From Tisiphia sp964030975 (GTDB taxonomy: Bacteria > Pseudomonadota > Alphaproteobacteria > Rickettsiales > Rickettsiaceae): a stretch of DNA of 64,000 bases. The stretch spans positions 1,364,001-1,428,000 of the forward strand of contig NZ_CAXIQH010000001.1 of assembly GCF_964030975.1 (NCBI RefSeq), written 5' to 3'. The translations under genes were made by a program, and so were the position numbers. Positions within the stretch are counted from its first letter, which is position 1. Every line of letters starts with the position of its first letter. Positions 26,372 to 35,504 of this stretch are shown in pieces. The notes under the pieces are model-generated. The model was not told the origin of the DNA, did not search any database, and was given only the letters and a program-made list of their open reading frames with translations.

Positions 26372-27949
26372 ATGAACCAAACAACAGAACATCACCAAAT
26401 GCCCAAAGGTATACAAAGATGGATTTTCTCTACCAATCACAAAGATATTGGCATAATGTATATTATATTCGCCATATTTGCTGGGCTTGTTGGTGGGTTA
26501 TTTTCTGTTATTTTTAGGTTAGAATTAGCAATGCCCGGTGGACATATACTAGGAGCTAATTATCAACTATATAATGTATTAATTACTGCTCATGCGATAA
26601 TTATGGTGTTTTTCATGATTATGCCAGCTTTATTTGGTGGATTTGGTAATTACTTTGTACCAATTTTAATAGGCGCACCAGACATGGCTTTTCCAAGGCT
26701 AAATAATATAAGTTTTTGGCTACTTGTCCCTGCTTTTATGTTATTAATGCTTTCAGCTTTTGTTGATGGTGGTGCAGGTACTGGCTGGACACTTTACCCT
26801 CCTCTAAGTAGCCTAGTAGGACATCCTGGGGCGGCTGTCGATATGGCTATTTTAAGCTTACATATTACAGGTCTCTCTTCTATTCTTGGCTCAATTAATA
26901 TGATTGTCACTATCTTTAATATGAGAACTGATGGTATGGGATTGTTTGAAATGCCCCTATTTATTTGGTCAATTCTGGTCACTGCCTTCTTGCTGATACT
27001 AGCAATTCCGGTATTAGGTGGAGCAATAACCATGTTATTAACCGACCGAAATTTTGGCACCACTTTTTTCAAGCCTGAGGGTGGCGGAGATCCAGTATTA
27101 TTTCAGCATTTATTTTGGTTTTTTGGTCATCCAGAGGTATATATCGTAATATTGCCGGGATTTGGGATAGTCAGTCAGGTTATCTCTACTTTCTCCCGTA
27201 AGCCGATATTCGGTTATTTAGGTATGGTGATAGCTATGGTAATTATAGGATTTGTTGGTTTTATAGTTTGGGCTCATCATATGTTTACTGTTGGTCTTTC
27301 ATACAATGCCTTAATCTATTTTACTGCTGGCACGATGATTATCGCTGTACCTACTGGTATTAAAATATTTAGCTGGATTGCCACAATGTGGGGAGGATCA
27401 ATTACTTTTGAAACTCCTATGTTATTTTCCATAGGGTTTATCTTGCTATTTACTATTGGTGGAGTTACCGGCATAATATTATCAAATTCGGCAATCGATA
27501 GAATTTTACACGATACATATTACGTGGTAGCACATTTCCATTACACCATGTCGCTTGGGGCTTTATTTACCGCATTTGCTGGGTTCTATTACTGGTTTGG
27601 TAAAATGTCAGGACGGCAATATCCTGAGATGATGGGCAAAATTCATTTTTGGGTTACCTTTATTGGCGTTAATTTGACATTCTTTCCACAGCATTTTCTA
27701 GGGTTAGCTGGGATGCCAAGAAGAATACCGGATTATCCGGATGCTTTTGCCGGTTGGAATATGGTATCATCTATCGGAGCAGTTATTTCCTTTATTGCGG
27801 CTCTTTACTTTGTATTTATTGTTATTTATACTCTGAAATATGGCAAAAAATGCCCGAATAATCCTTGGGGTGAAGGGGCGGATACTCTTGAATGGACAGT
27901 CTCTTCTCCTCCACCATTCCATACTTTTGAAGGATCACCTAAAATTTAA
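26372..27949 (+). CDS. coxA: cytochrome c oxidase subunit I
   Basis: A 525-residue haem-copper oxidase subunit. Ligand motifs are present: TAHAIIMVFF (low-spin haem histidine), FWFFGHPEVYIVILPGFG (CuB histidine-tyrosine pair), WAHHMFTVG and VAHFHYTMSLGA. K- and D-channel residues appear kept. It is the proton-pumping catalytic subunit of the terminal oxidase. coxB is 4.2 kb upstream and is not contiguous as it is in many relatives. The start at 26372 has an AAAGGA site 7 bases before it. Confidence 0.97.
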   Translation: MNQTTEHHQMPKGIQRWIFSTNHKDIGIMYIIFAIFAGLVGGLFSVIFRLELAMPGGHILGANYQLYNVLITAHAIIMVFFMIMPALFGGFGNYFVPILIGAPDMAFPRLNNISFWLLVPAFMLLMLSAFVDGGAGTGWTLYPPLSSLVGHPGAAVDMAILSLHITGLSSILGSINMIVTIFNMRTDGMGLFEMPLFIWSILVTAFLLILAIPVLGGAITMLLTDRNFGTTFFKPEGGGDPVLFQHLFWFFGHPEVYIVILPGFGIVSQVISTFSRKPIFGYLGMVIAMVIIGFVGFIVWAHHMFTVGLSYNALIYFTAGTMIIAVPTGIKIFSWIATMWGGSITFETPMLFSIGFILLFTIGGVTGIILSNSAIDRILHDTYYVVAHFHYTMSLGALFTAFAGFYYWFGKMSGRQYPEMMGKIHFWVTFIGVNLTFFPQHFLGLAGMPRRIPDYPDAFAGWNMVSSIGAVISFIAALYFVFIVIYTLKYGKKCPNNPWGEGADTLEWTVSSPPPFHTFEGSPKI

Positions 27950-27965
27950 TAGAAGAAGTAATTTG

Positions 27966-28436
27966 ATGAGTGAATATATATATTGTGGCTTTTGGCGGAG
28001 AATTTCAGCTTGTTTGGTTGATGGGGTTATCTTGATGTTACTTACTATTATGCTTTCTTTAGCAGCAATAATAGTAGCAATATTATTATTTGATACATCT
28101 GTATTTAGTGATAATTACTCGATTGATAATTTATTTAATGATCTCAATATGTTAGTTATCCTCTCACCAATCGTCTTCTATATTCCAATATTCGAGTCAT
28201 CTTCAATGCAAGCAACTCCTGGCTGCTATATCTTGGGCATGAAAATCATAAACAAAAATGGTAAGCGAATAGGCTATTTTAAATCTTTTACTAGAGCATT
28301 ATTAATAAATTTAACGTGTATATCTATCTTTACGTTCATCTTATTTGGAATTGGAAATATTTTGTGTATAATGCTCACTGATGAGAAAATGTTTATACAT
28401 GATTGGGTGTTTAGAACTAGAATGATACGGCAATAA
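27966..28436 (+). CDS. RDD family membrane protein
   Basis: A 156-residue RDD-family membrane protein starting at the ATG at 27966, 17 bases after the coxA stop. Features are the GFWRRISACLVDGVIL first helix (R and D of the family), a middle helix, and QATPGCYILGMKIINKNGKRIGYFKSFTRALL, the usual RDD middle motif. A longer reading from 27840 would overlap coxA and is unlikely. Function is unknown; some relatives act in transport or ion exchange. It is probably co-transcribed with coxA. Confidence 0.85.
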   Translation: MSEYIYCGFWRRISACLVDGVILMLLTIMLSLAAIIVAILLFDTSVFSDNYSIDNLFNDLNMLVILSPIVFYIPIFESSSMQATPGCYILGMKIINKNGKRIGYFKSFTRALLINLTCISIFTFILFGIGNILCIMLTDEKMFIHDWVFRTRMIRQ

Positions 28437-28449
28437 AGTTAGTATAGCT

Positions 28450-28737
28450 AGTCGCTCCGTCAAAAAGGCTGTAGGTATAAGAGGTAATACATGTTTGCGG
28501 TTAAAAATCACATCAAAATCCATAAGATTTTCACCCTATTTTGTCAAAAACCTTATGGATTTACAAAGTTTTTATAACCTAATCACAGTACCAAGCTTGT
28601 CATCCCTGCGAAAGCAGGGAACTAAAATAGTGGACAAAAAGCCCTGAGATATTGTAGATTCCTGCCTACGCAGGAATGACATCCTTTTTGTTTAAACATA
28701 GCAGATGTTGTATCTTTAGACTTTTGACGGGGGGACT
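28450..28737. mobile_element. 288-bp miniature inverted-repeat element
   Basis: The ends are agtcgctccgtcaaaa and ttttgacggggggact, close to those of the IS5-type element at 10061. The 4-bp duplication agct is at 28446-28449 and 28738-28741. It has no gene. Inside are an imperfect hairpin around aaaatccataagatttt and R2-like cores. A second element of the same length is at 59087-59374. It is inserted in the terminal tatagct of an R1-like repeat. Confidence 0.88.
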
Positions 28738-28741
28738 AGCT

Positions 28742-28860
28742 ACCTGTTAATGTTCTAGATACTCCCTGTCATTGCGAGAATGCGTCACTAGTGTCCGGGT
28801 AAATTGATGCATCAAACAGCGTCATTGCTAGAAGGGTGTAAGCACGACGAAGCAATCATG
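28742..28860. repeat. R1 repeat remnants
   Basis: Two disjoint R1 pieces (acctgttaatgttctagata to tgtcattgcgagaatg, and cgtcattgctagaa to gacgaagcaatc) with decayed sequence between them. Confidence 0.65.
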
Positions 28861-28908
28861 TTTTGTGTCACCCTTGCTTAATATTAATGTCATCCCTGCA
28901 AAAGCAGG

Positions 28909-29048
28909 TATAGTTATACCTATAGGATTAGGTGATAAAGAACATAACTATTGTAAGTTGTCATTCCCGCGTAAGCGGGAATCTAGATACCTGCTTTCGC
29001 AGGTATGACACAAAGTTTGTATCACCTAATTCAATAGGTTTCACTATA
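28909..29048. repeat. R2 palindrome, complete, inverse orientation
   Basis: A 140-bp copy from tatagttatacctatagga to taggtttcactata, opposite in direction to the one at 22296. Confidence 0.9.
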
Positions 29049-29095
29049 TCTTAGATTCCAGCCTACGCTGGAATGACAAGGGAGTACACAGGTAT

Positions 29096-29248
29096 GACAC
29101 AAAACAGGCTTGCTTCGTCACCACTAAAGTGGCTCCTCGCAATGACGTCTGTGCCTATAGCCCGTCATTGCGAGACCACATAGTGGTCGTGGCAACCCAT
29201 TTCTAATCACTTTCCGGATTGCTTAGTCGCCCTCCCTCGCAATAACGT
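29096..29248. repeat. R1 repeat fragments
   Basis: A right half (gcttcgtcaccactaaagtg to cgcaatgacg) is followed by a fuller copy (cgtcattgcgagaccacat to cctcgcaataacg). Together with the preceding elements this makes the 831-base gap after the RDD gene purely repetitive. Confidence 0.8.
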
Positions 29249-29267
29249 ATAAACTATATCTTTAAAA

Positions 29268-29804
29268 TCAACTCTTTGCCCTTGATATACCTTCATTAAT
29301 TAACTCTTTGGCTTTTTGAGCATTTTCCCAGCCAGTTACCTTCACCCATTTACCTTTTTCTAGATCTTTATAATGTTCAAAGAAATGTACTATTCGTTGT
29401 CTTAGCATTGGACAAAGACCATCTAAATCTTTTATTGAATCAAAAGTAATATCTAGCTTAGAAACCGGAACAGCAATAATTTTTTCATCCAGTCCAGATT
29501 CATCTTCCATCATTAAAACCCCAATGGGGCGTGACCTAATCACGCAACCAGGTACGACAGGATAATGTGCCATGACTAATACATCTACTGGGTCTCCATC
29601 TTCTGACAAGGTATGGGGAATAAATCCATAATTACCAGGGTAAAACATAGCAGTCTGCATGAACCTATCAACAAATATCGCTCCTGACTCCTTATCCATT
29701 TCATATTTTACTGGATTACTTTCCATCGGAATTTCGATAATTACATTTATCTCCTCATGCTCAGCTTTGGTCTTAATTTTTTCAACTAACATTATTTTAT
29801 CCAA
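29268..29804 (-). CDS. ppa: inorganic pyrophosphatase
   Basis: A 178-residue family I soluble inorganic pyrophosphatase. It shows VIIEIPMESNPVKYEMDK, YPGNYGFIPHTL and the signature EDGDPVDVLV with the metal-binding aspartates. It hydrolyses pyrophosphate to drive biosynthetic reactions. Its start overlaps the end of the PKMT-like gene by 8 bases, so the two genes are coupled. A second in-frame Met at residue 5 is a possible start. Confidence 0.96.
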   Translation of the reverse strand: MDKIMLVEKIKTKAEHEEINVIIEIPMESNPVKYEMDKESGAIFVDRFMQTAMFYPGNYGFIPHTLSEDGDPVDVLVMAHYPVVPGCVIRSRPIGVLMMEDESGLDEKIIAVPVSKLDITFDSIKDLDGLCPMLRQRIVHFFEHYKDLEKGKWVKVTGWENAQKAKELINEGISRAKS

Positions 29805-31431
29805 TTAATAAATAATTCATTTTGCATTCTTGTAAGCAAACATTTACACAATGAGTAATATATGGCTTTAAAAGTTGTTCATCACTTACTATACCATTTT
29901 TATTAGACGCCACTAATAGTCCAGCAGCAAATTTTTCAAATATTTTTTCTTCAATCTGTTCAATAGAATTTGTACCATCTAACAGTTCAATAATATATTT
30001 TTCGTGCAACTGCAATGGAATCACAGCATTAATTCGATTTGTCACAAACAAATTAGTTTTTTCTAACTTTTTAGCCTGATATCTTGCTAACTCACTTACT
30101 TTTGGTTTTGACGAGATTGTATATATTGAGCTAGGTTTTGTTGCAAATATTTGCACGTATCCTTGTAACACTAGGTTAGCAATTACAGAATCTACTTCTT
30201 CTCTAAAATCTTTAAGCTGCAAATTTTCTAACTTTTTCATAGCCAATTGAGTAATTTGATCCAAAGTTAAAGGGTTACCAATATTATCAGCATAGACATA
30301 GAAAAATGCTTTCATTATAGGGGAAGACGTTGAAATATCGGGAGATTCAGAATTTCCATGGTAAAACCCTAAGCTTTCCACCGCATTACTAATATCCACC
30401 TCATTTTCGGGCGTAGCTGGTCTGATATTAAAAGTAGTATAGAAGCCAGCTAATTCATTTGATTTAATTGTCCTATTGATCATGACGTTATCGTGACATA
30501 ACAAGGTAGTTCTAAATTTACGATTAGTAATAAAGTCCATATATTGTTCTGTTCTTACAATATCATTTATCGATTGTAATTTTTCTGCAGTCTTTTCCGG
30601 CAAATTACCAACAAACATGGCAGAAAGTAAGGAATCTCCAAGATAATTTAGATTATGTTTTCTAGCGTTAGTTATAAATTCCTGGAAGTAAAAAGCTGTA
30701 TTATCTTCTCCGAGATATTCGTGTAACAAATATGAATTACTTAAATTCTTAAAAAAATCAGTTTCATGTTGTAAGAACTTAGAATAAGGAGACTCTGATC
30801 CTTCTAGAGAATCACTAACAAAATCTAATAATAATTTAGCTTGTTGTAATTTATCATGTTTATCAGTAAAGATAGCACTGTGAAACATCATCATATCTCT
30901 AATAGTTTTCTGCATATTCCAGCCTGGCAGAGTATTATAGCTGATAAAAACAATGCCGTTAGGACTTAATAATTTACTAGATATTTCAAGAATCTTTTCA
31001 CGAACCTCATCCAGTACCCAAGAAAATATCCCGTGACAAATTATATAATCAAATTTACCAAACGACTCATCAAAATCCAATATTGATAAGTGTTTTAGCT
31101 CAATATTCTTTAGACCTAGGCTCTTTACTACTTCTATTCCATTATTAATTTGTACTTGTGATAAATCAATTCCTAAAGAATAAGATTCTGGGTAACTTTC
31201 GGCAAAATCGATCATATTACCACCTTCACCACAACCAATATCGAGTATCCTAGCATTTTCTACCATAGGAGGTTGCATACCAAATACTAGACCTATAGTT
31301 CTTAAATGCTCTGGTCTTGTATAAGTATAAGGAAAACTTTCATAAGGAAAATCATCATAGTTAATGTTATTTGTTTGCTTCTCTGCTAAACTATTATTAG
31401 GATTGTGGTTTTGATCCATAATTTGTTCCAA
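29797..31431 (-). CDS. PKMT-like methyltransferase with regulatory domain
   Basis: A 544-residue class I SAM methyltransferase. Residues of about 63-75 form motif I (ILDIGCGEGGNMIDF) and LGIDLSQVQI is motif II. The N-terminus carries YESFPYTYTRPEHLRTIGLVFGM, a family pattern. The rest has the MethyTransf_Reg domain arrangement (FYFQEFITNARKHNLNYLGD) and a C-terminal winged-helix-like part. This is the architecture of rickettsial protein lysine methyltransferases that modify the surface protein OmpB; whether the substrate is the same here is inferred. It is co-directional with ppa. Confidence 0.85.
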   Translation of the reverse strand: MEQIMDQNHNPNNSLAEKQTNNINYDDFPYESFPYTYTRPEHLRTIGLVFGMQPPMVENARILDIGCGEGGNMIDFAESYPESYSLGIDLSQVQINNGIEVVKSLGLKNIELKHLSILDFDESFGKFDYIICHGIFSWVLDEVREKILEISSKLLSPNGIVFISYNTLPGWNMQKTIRDMMMFHSAIFTDKHDKLQQAKLLLDFVSDSLEGSESPYSKFLQHETDFFKNLSNSYLLHEYLGEDNTAFYFQEFITNARKHNLNYLGDSLLSAMFVGNLPEKTAEKLQSINDIVRTEQYMDFITNRKFRTTLLCHDNVMINRTIKSNELAGFYTTFNIRPATPENEVDISNAVESLGFYHGNSESPDISTSSPIMKAFFYVYADNIGNPLTLDQITQLAMKKLENLQLKDFREEVDSVIANLVLQGYVQIFATKPSSIYTISSKPKVSELARYQAKKLEKTNLFVTNRINAVIPLQLHEKYIIELLDGTNSIEQIEEKIFEKFAAGLLVASNKNGIVSDEQLLKPYITHCVNVCLQECKMNYLLIG

Positions 31432-31562
31432 CTAAATTCATATTATAAGTAATGATTCTTAGTTGATTTAGTGATTTTAAGCAAGATGTTTTTATATTAT
31501 TTTAGGATAGATAATTACAAATATCTACGATTTTGATATCATCTTAAAACGGGTAAAATTGG

Positions 31563-31745
31563 TGGCGTCATCCCGAACCAGTGAGTGCCAAAGCATAGTG
31601 TGATGTCATATCTGCGAAAGCAGGTATCTAGATTCCCGCCGTTGCTAAGAATGACAAGGGAGTACGGGAATGGTACTAAAACTGTGATGTCATACCTGCG
31701 AAAGCAGGTATCTAAATTCCCACCTTTGCGGGAATGACAACTTAC
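31563..31745. repeat. R2-type repeat cores
   Basis: Two cores (gtcatatctgcgaaagcagg to aagaatgacaag, and gtcatacctgcgaaagcagg to cgggaatgacaac) with a short agtgccaaagcatag segment. The remaining bases of the 31432-31831 gap show no gene. Confidence 0.75.
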
Positions 31746-31831
31746 AAAATTTTAAATTAAATTTCTTCTTGATCTTTTTACAGTATCTCCTATATTTAGG
31801 ACTTGTTTTTTGTACAAGTAAGTTTTTAAAA

Positions 31832-31906
31832 GCGGGTGTAGCTCAGGGGTAGAGTGCTACCTTGCCAAGGTCGAAGTCGAGGGTTCGAATCCCTTCACCC
31901 GCTCCA
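31832..31906 (+). tRNA. tRNA-Gly (anticodon GCC)
   Basis: The acceptor gcgggtg pairs with cacccgc, the D-arm is agctcaggggtagagtgc, the anticodon GCC is in a seven-base loop, and the T-arm is gggttcgaatccc. CCA is encoded. Complete and canonical. Confidence 0.96.
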
Positions 31907-31964
31907 GTACAAAAATTATCCTATAGTAATACATACTCTCTCTACGGAGACGACACTAAACAAT

Positions 31965-32492
31965 ATGTCTGGAATAGAGTTAAATAAAATTGCTGCTTCT
32001 ATTTTATTAGCCAGTTTAATTGCAATGATGGTGGGGTTTATAACAGATATTCTGTACAAGCCAGTTTTACATCCTGAGCTTCGAGGCTACATAGTAGAAG
32101 TAACAGAAAATTCTCCTAATGGTTCTGATGCCAAAGCGGTTGCAGAAGCACCAGTGAATATAGAAGAATTGATGAAAACTGCTAATGCTGAAGCGGGAAA
32201 GGAAATAGCGAAAAAATGCTTGATGTGCCATTCGCTTGACAAAAGTAAAGCCAATAAGGTTGGACCACATCTATGGAATATCGTTGGGGCAGAAAAAGCA
32301 AAAGCAGAGAATTATAAATATTCAACTGCTCTATCTAGCAAAGGAGGGATATGGGATGAAGAAAGTTTATTTCATTTCTTACATAAACCTAGCCAATATA
32401 TACCCGGTACAAAAATGTCCTTTGCTGGTTTAAATAAACCTCAAGATATAGCTAATGTTATAATGTTTTTAAAGACATTTGTGCATGACTAG
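31965..32492 (+). CDS. membrane-anchored class I cytochrome c (CycM-like)
   Basis: A 175-residue protein starting at the ATG at 31965, with an N-terminal membrane segment (IAASILLASLIAMMVGF) and a periplasmic cytochrome domain. The haem motif is CLMCH (KKCLMCHSLDKSKANKVGPHLW) and the axial methionine is in PGTKMSFAG. It resembles the CycM-type carrier that brings electrons from the bc1 complex to the cytochrome oxidase encoded nearby. A longer open frame from 31854 overlaps the tRNA and is unlikely. It lies 58 bases after tRNA-Gly. Confidence 0.92.
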   Translation: MSGIELNKIAASILLASLIAMMVGFITDILYKPVLHPELRGYIVEVTENSPNGSDAKAVAEAPVNIEELMKTANAEAGKEIAKKCLMCHSLDKSKANKVGPHLWNIVGAEKAKAENYKYSTALSSKGGIWDEESLFHFLHKPSQYIPGTKMSFAGLNKPQDIANVIMFLKTFVHD

Positions 32493-32685
32493 GTTCTTAT
32501 ATAGTCTCCCCGTCAAAAGTTAACCTCTACTATGTTTAAACGTAAAAAGTGTCATCCCTACGAAAGCAGGTATAGTTATGCCCATAGGATTAGGTGATAT
32601 AAACGTATACTTGCAGCAAAACTGCATAACTCTATCTAATTTTTTTGTTAGTATAAAATTTATTTTATACATTTGGGTTCCTACT

Positions 32686-33111
32686 ATGCAAATACCATCA
32701 ATTACTGTTGAGCAAGTAGCTCAGCAATTTAAAGCCTGGCGTCAAACTAAAACTAACAAGTTTGATCCCATACCAAACCATCTAAAGGAATTAGTTCGCC
32801 AGCTACTCCATCACTATTCTTGCAAAGATATAGCCAAACATCTCAATATTAATAAAACAATAATTAGTTCAATTCAACAAGCCCATCAACCTTCCCTCAA
32901 AACTTCTCCTACCTCAACTTCAAATAAAGTTCTACAACACGATATTAATTTTCTCCCATTTCAACTAGTAAATTCTATAGATACTGATCCTGTGGCTACT
33001 CCCAAACAAAATTACTACACTTGCCACATTATTAAGCCAAATGGTACCAAGCTTATTATTCAAACACTAGAGCTAAAAACCATAATTCAAACATTTCTAT
33101 GCTGCAACTAA
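32686..33111 (+). CDS. tnpA: IS66 accessory protein TnpA, long variant (copy 2)
   Basis: A 141-residue TnpA starting at ATGCAAATACC in the terminal region. It differs from copies 1 and 3 by the internal segment QAHQPSLKTSPTSTSNKVLQ in place of the terminus-derived residues. A longer reading from 32578 would begin outside the element and is rejected. Confidence 0.88.
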   Translation: MQIPSITVEQVAQQFKAWRQTKTNKFDPIPNHLKELVRQLLHHYSCKDIAKHLNINKTIISSIQQAHQPSLKTSPTSTSNKVLQHDINFLPFQLVNSIDTDPVATPKQNYYTCHIIKPNGTKLIIQTLELKTIIQTFLCCN

Positions 33112-33452
33112 CCCCTCAGTCAGTTATTTTTGTTGCCACTATTGCCATCGACTTTCGTAAGGGTATCGATGGTTTAATAGCTGTTTGCAGACAAAAACTT
33201 TCTTCCAACCCTCTTAATGGTTCCTTGTTTTTATTCTATAATAAAAACAGAACTGCCATTAAAATTTTGTCCTTTGACGGTCAAGGCTTTTGGTTATGCT
33301 CTAAACGCCTATCCAAAGGTAAATTTACGGCAAAACTTTCCCCATCTGATAATTCATCTTATCAGATTTGTTATAGAACCTTACACATTCTTATTCATAA
33401 TGGCGATCCTAGTTCTGCCAAACTCTCCAATGATTGGCTTCCTGTCATTTAA
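33099..33452 (+). CDS. tnpB: IS66 accessory protein TnpB (copy 2)
   Basis: Intact 117-residue TnpB as in copy 1. It overlaps tnpA by 13 bases and the convergent tnpC by 4 bases. Confidence 0.92.
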   Translation: MLQLTPQSVIFVATIAIDFRKGIDGLIAVCRQKLSSNPLNGSLFLFYNKNRTAIKILSFDGQGFWLCSKRLSKGKFTAKLSPSDNSSYQICYRTLHILIHNGDPSSAKLSNDWLPVI

Positions 33453-34645
33453 GCTGCCGTCTCGATTAATTCCGTATTATTTATATATCTTGCATAGGCA
33501 AAAGGTGTATAATTCGTAGGATGCTTCTTTGCTTTGCTACTCTGCTCTTGCAGCCAATTTAAATATTTAAATGCATTGATCCCGTTCTCACTACAAGTCT
33601 TTACTATACTATACAGACCACTATGTATCTCAGCACTATTGATTGTTTTAAAGAATAATGAATTCTTCCTTTGTAAAATAATGGTACGTAGTGACCTCTC
33701 AGCCCAATTATTATCAAGACTGCTAACTGGAATTTTCAAAAATTGCGTCAAACCTTCTTTATTATTTAACCAATATTTCATAGCTTGCCCAAACCTACTA
33801 TTAGGCTCAACTTTCTTGTCGTTAAATAATTCGTCTATTTTGTTATATATGTTTTCTATATATTTACTGCTATGTTCCTGATGGTACTTCAGCTTTTCCT
33901 CAAGGCTCATCTCTTTACATTGATGTTCATTATGGTAAATCCCACCAGTTTGTTTGAGAAAATATCCGCATTCTTCAGGATAGTATGGTTCATTATCTGT
34001 AAATTTCCTCTGTCCATGTGATAAACAGTTGATCATAATTATTATTGCTAGTAATTCTTTATCTGCTTCTGATAATACTGGGTTATTATTGTTACTTGCA
34101 TCAGTCATTAAATGAATAGAATCAGTCCTATTCTTACGATTCTTTAGTACGTTACCAATATTTTCCCCGCCATGCTTATTACCGGTAAAATATAAAACTA
34201 TCACCTCATTATTGGCAGTCTTAGCACATATAGTAGTGGTATAACAGCTGCGTCCTTTCTTATTTTGAGTACGTAATTTTTTATTGGCTACAGTAATTTC
34301 TAAAATTCTAGCTCTAGTATCATCAAGATTCAGTGAGCTACATTCGGCAGCCATTTCCAATAATACCCTGTAAATTTCAGCTCCACCACCTTCTTGCCAA
34401 ACATCTAAATATTGTTGCCACAACGAGCTATATGATACAGGAACCCCGCTTAAACTTTGCAACCTAGATAAACGATAGAAGGGAGTACCGTAGGTCTTTT
34501 GTAACACTATTGCACTTTTGCTACTATTTGTCCATTTGTTGATATTCTTATTGTTCATAACTGTATAATCGCAAGCATTACAGCGTAACGTTTTCTTTAC
34601 ATATCTGTTGACTGTAATTGGAGCATTACCTGTAAATTGTAGCAA
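33449..34645 (-). CDS. tnpC: IS66 transposase TnpC, main catalytic frame (copy 2)
   Basis: Same protein as in copy 1 with a few substitutions (for example NKKLRTQNKK). The frame is open upstream to about 34886, where it would join the N-terminal part through a -1 slip. The DDE and zinc-finger residues are kept. Confidence 0.88.
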   Translation of the reverse strand: MLQFTGNAPITVNRYVKKTLRCNACDYTVMNNKNINKWTNSSKSAIVLQKTYGTPFYRLSRLQSLSGVPVSYSSLWQQYLDVWQEGGGAEIYRVLLEMAAECSSLNLDDTRARILEITVANKKLRTQNKKGRSCYTTTICAKTANNEVIVLYFTGNKHGGENIGNVLKNRKNRTDSIHLMTDASNNNNPVLSEADKELLAIIIMINCLSHGQRKFTDNEPYYPEECGYFLKQTGGIYHNEHQCKEMSLEEKLKYHQEHSSKYIENIYNKIDELFNDKKVEPNSRFGQAMKYWLNNKEGLTQFLKIPVSSLDNNWAERSLRTIILQRKNSLFFKTINSAEIHSGLYSIVKTCSENGINAFKYLNWLQEQSSKAKKHPTNYTPFAYARYINNTELIETAA

Positions 34646-34860
34646 TTTTCTAGCTTCACTATTATAGAGTTTACCATTATCACAGTGAGGACAGCTATCA
34701 CCACTACAAAAATTCTCAGGAGCTAAATAGCTGGTATTTGCATCCTGATAATCATCAAATCCATATTTACCTTGCCAATTACTGCGATCTCTCTTCTTGG
34801 ACTCATCGTACTCTTCTTCATTACCACCATTCTTATTATCAGATTCACTCGGTGGTTCTT

Positions 34861-35094
34861 TTAATGAATCTGAACTATCTTTTTTTTGTTATCTGCCTTA
34901 AAACCAATCATCATCTCCTTAAGCTTATTTATACTGATGTTTGATGATGCTAGCTTGTCTATTAGTTCGTTACAAAATTTCACAAGTTCTATCACCGCTT
35001 GCTGATCATCTCCTGTTAATGAACTTGCCTTAATATGTTGTATTAGTTCTTCTCGTTCCTCAGCACTTAAGGTCGCTACTTTTGGCTTTTTCAT
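34861..35094 (-). CDS. tnpC: IS66 transposase TnpC, N-terminal frame (copy 2)
   Basis: 77-codon N-terminal frame identical to that of copy 1, with the A8 run (T8 on this strand) at 34880-34887. Confidence 0.85.
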   Translation of the reverse strand: MKKPKVATLSAEEREELIQHIKASSLTGDDQQAVIELVKFCNELIDKLASSNISINKLKEMMIGFKADNKKKIVQIH

Positions 35095-35504
35095 TTTGAT
35101 TCATTCATTACGTTTAATAATTGAAATGTTATAGTATAACTGATAGTTTTTCAACCAGTTTTTTTACTAATCGGTGATATTTGCATAGTAGGAACCCAAA
35201 TTTATAAAATAAATTCATACTACCAAAAAAATTTAATAGAGTTATGCAGTTTTGCTGCAAGTATACATATAAACTTTGTGTTAACCTTGCGAAAGCAGGT
35301 ATCTAGATTCCCGCCTACGCGGGAATGACAACTTAGTTATGTTCTTTATCACCTAATCCTATGGGCATAACTATATCTAAAATAGTGGACAAAAAGCCCT
35401 GAGATATTATAGATTCTTGCCTACGCAGGAATAACATCCTTTTTGTTTAAACATAGCAGATGTTGTATCTTTAGACTTTTGACGGGGGGGCTAGCTATAT
35501 AAAT

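Larger units (their letters stand above)
32605..35266. mobile_element. IS66-type element, copy 2 (2662 bp)
   Basis: Inverted ends start gtatacttgcagcaaaactg. The 8-bp duplication atataaac is at 32597-32604 and 35267-35274. tnpA and tnpB are on the plus strand and tnpC on the minus strand, so it is inverted relative to copy 1. It carries the longer tnpA and is 36 bp longer than copies 1 and 3. It is almost identical to copy 4. Confidence 0.95.
32503..35492. mobile_element. nested stack: miniature element containing R2 palindrome containing IS66
   Basis: The outer left end is agtctccccgtcaaaagt followed by ctactatgtttaaac. The outer right end is gtttaaacatagcagatg and acttttgacgggggggct, inverted. 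Within lies an R2 palindrome, split at 32604 and 35267 by IS66 copy 2. A 4-bp duplication around the outer element is not visible, so its outer boundaries are less certain. Confidence 0.75.

Noticed and set aside
27840..28436. Longer reading of the RDD gene
   Set aside because: It would overlap the coxA 3' end by 110 bases; the ATG at 27966 gives a normal RDD N-terminus.
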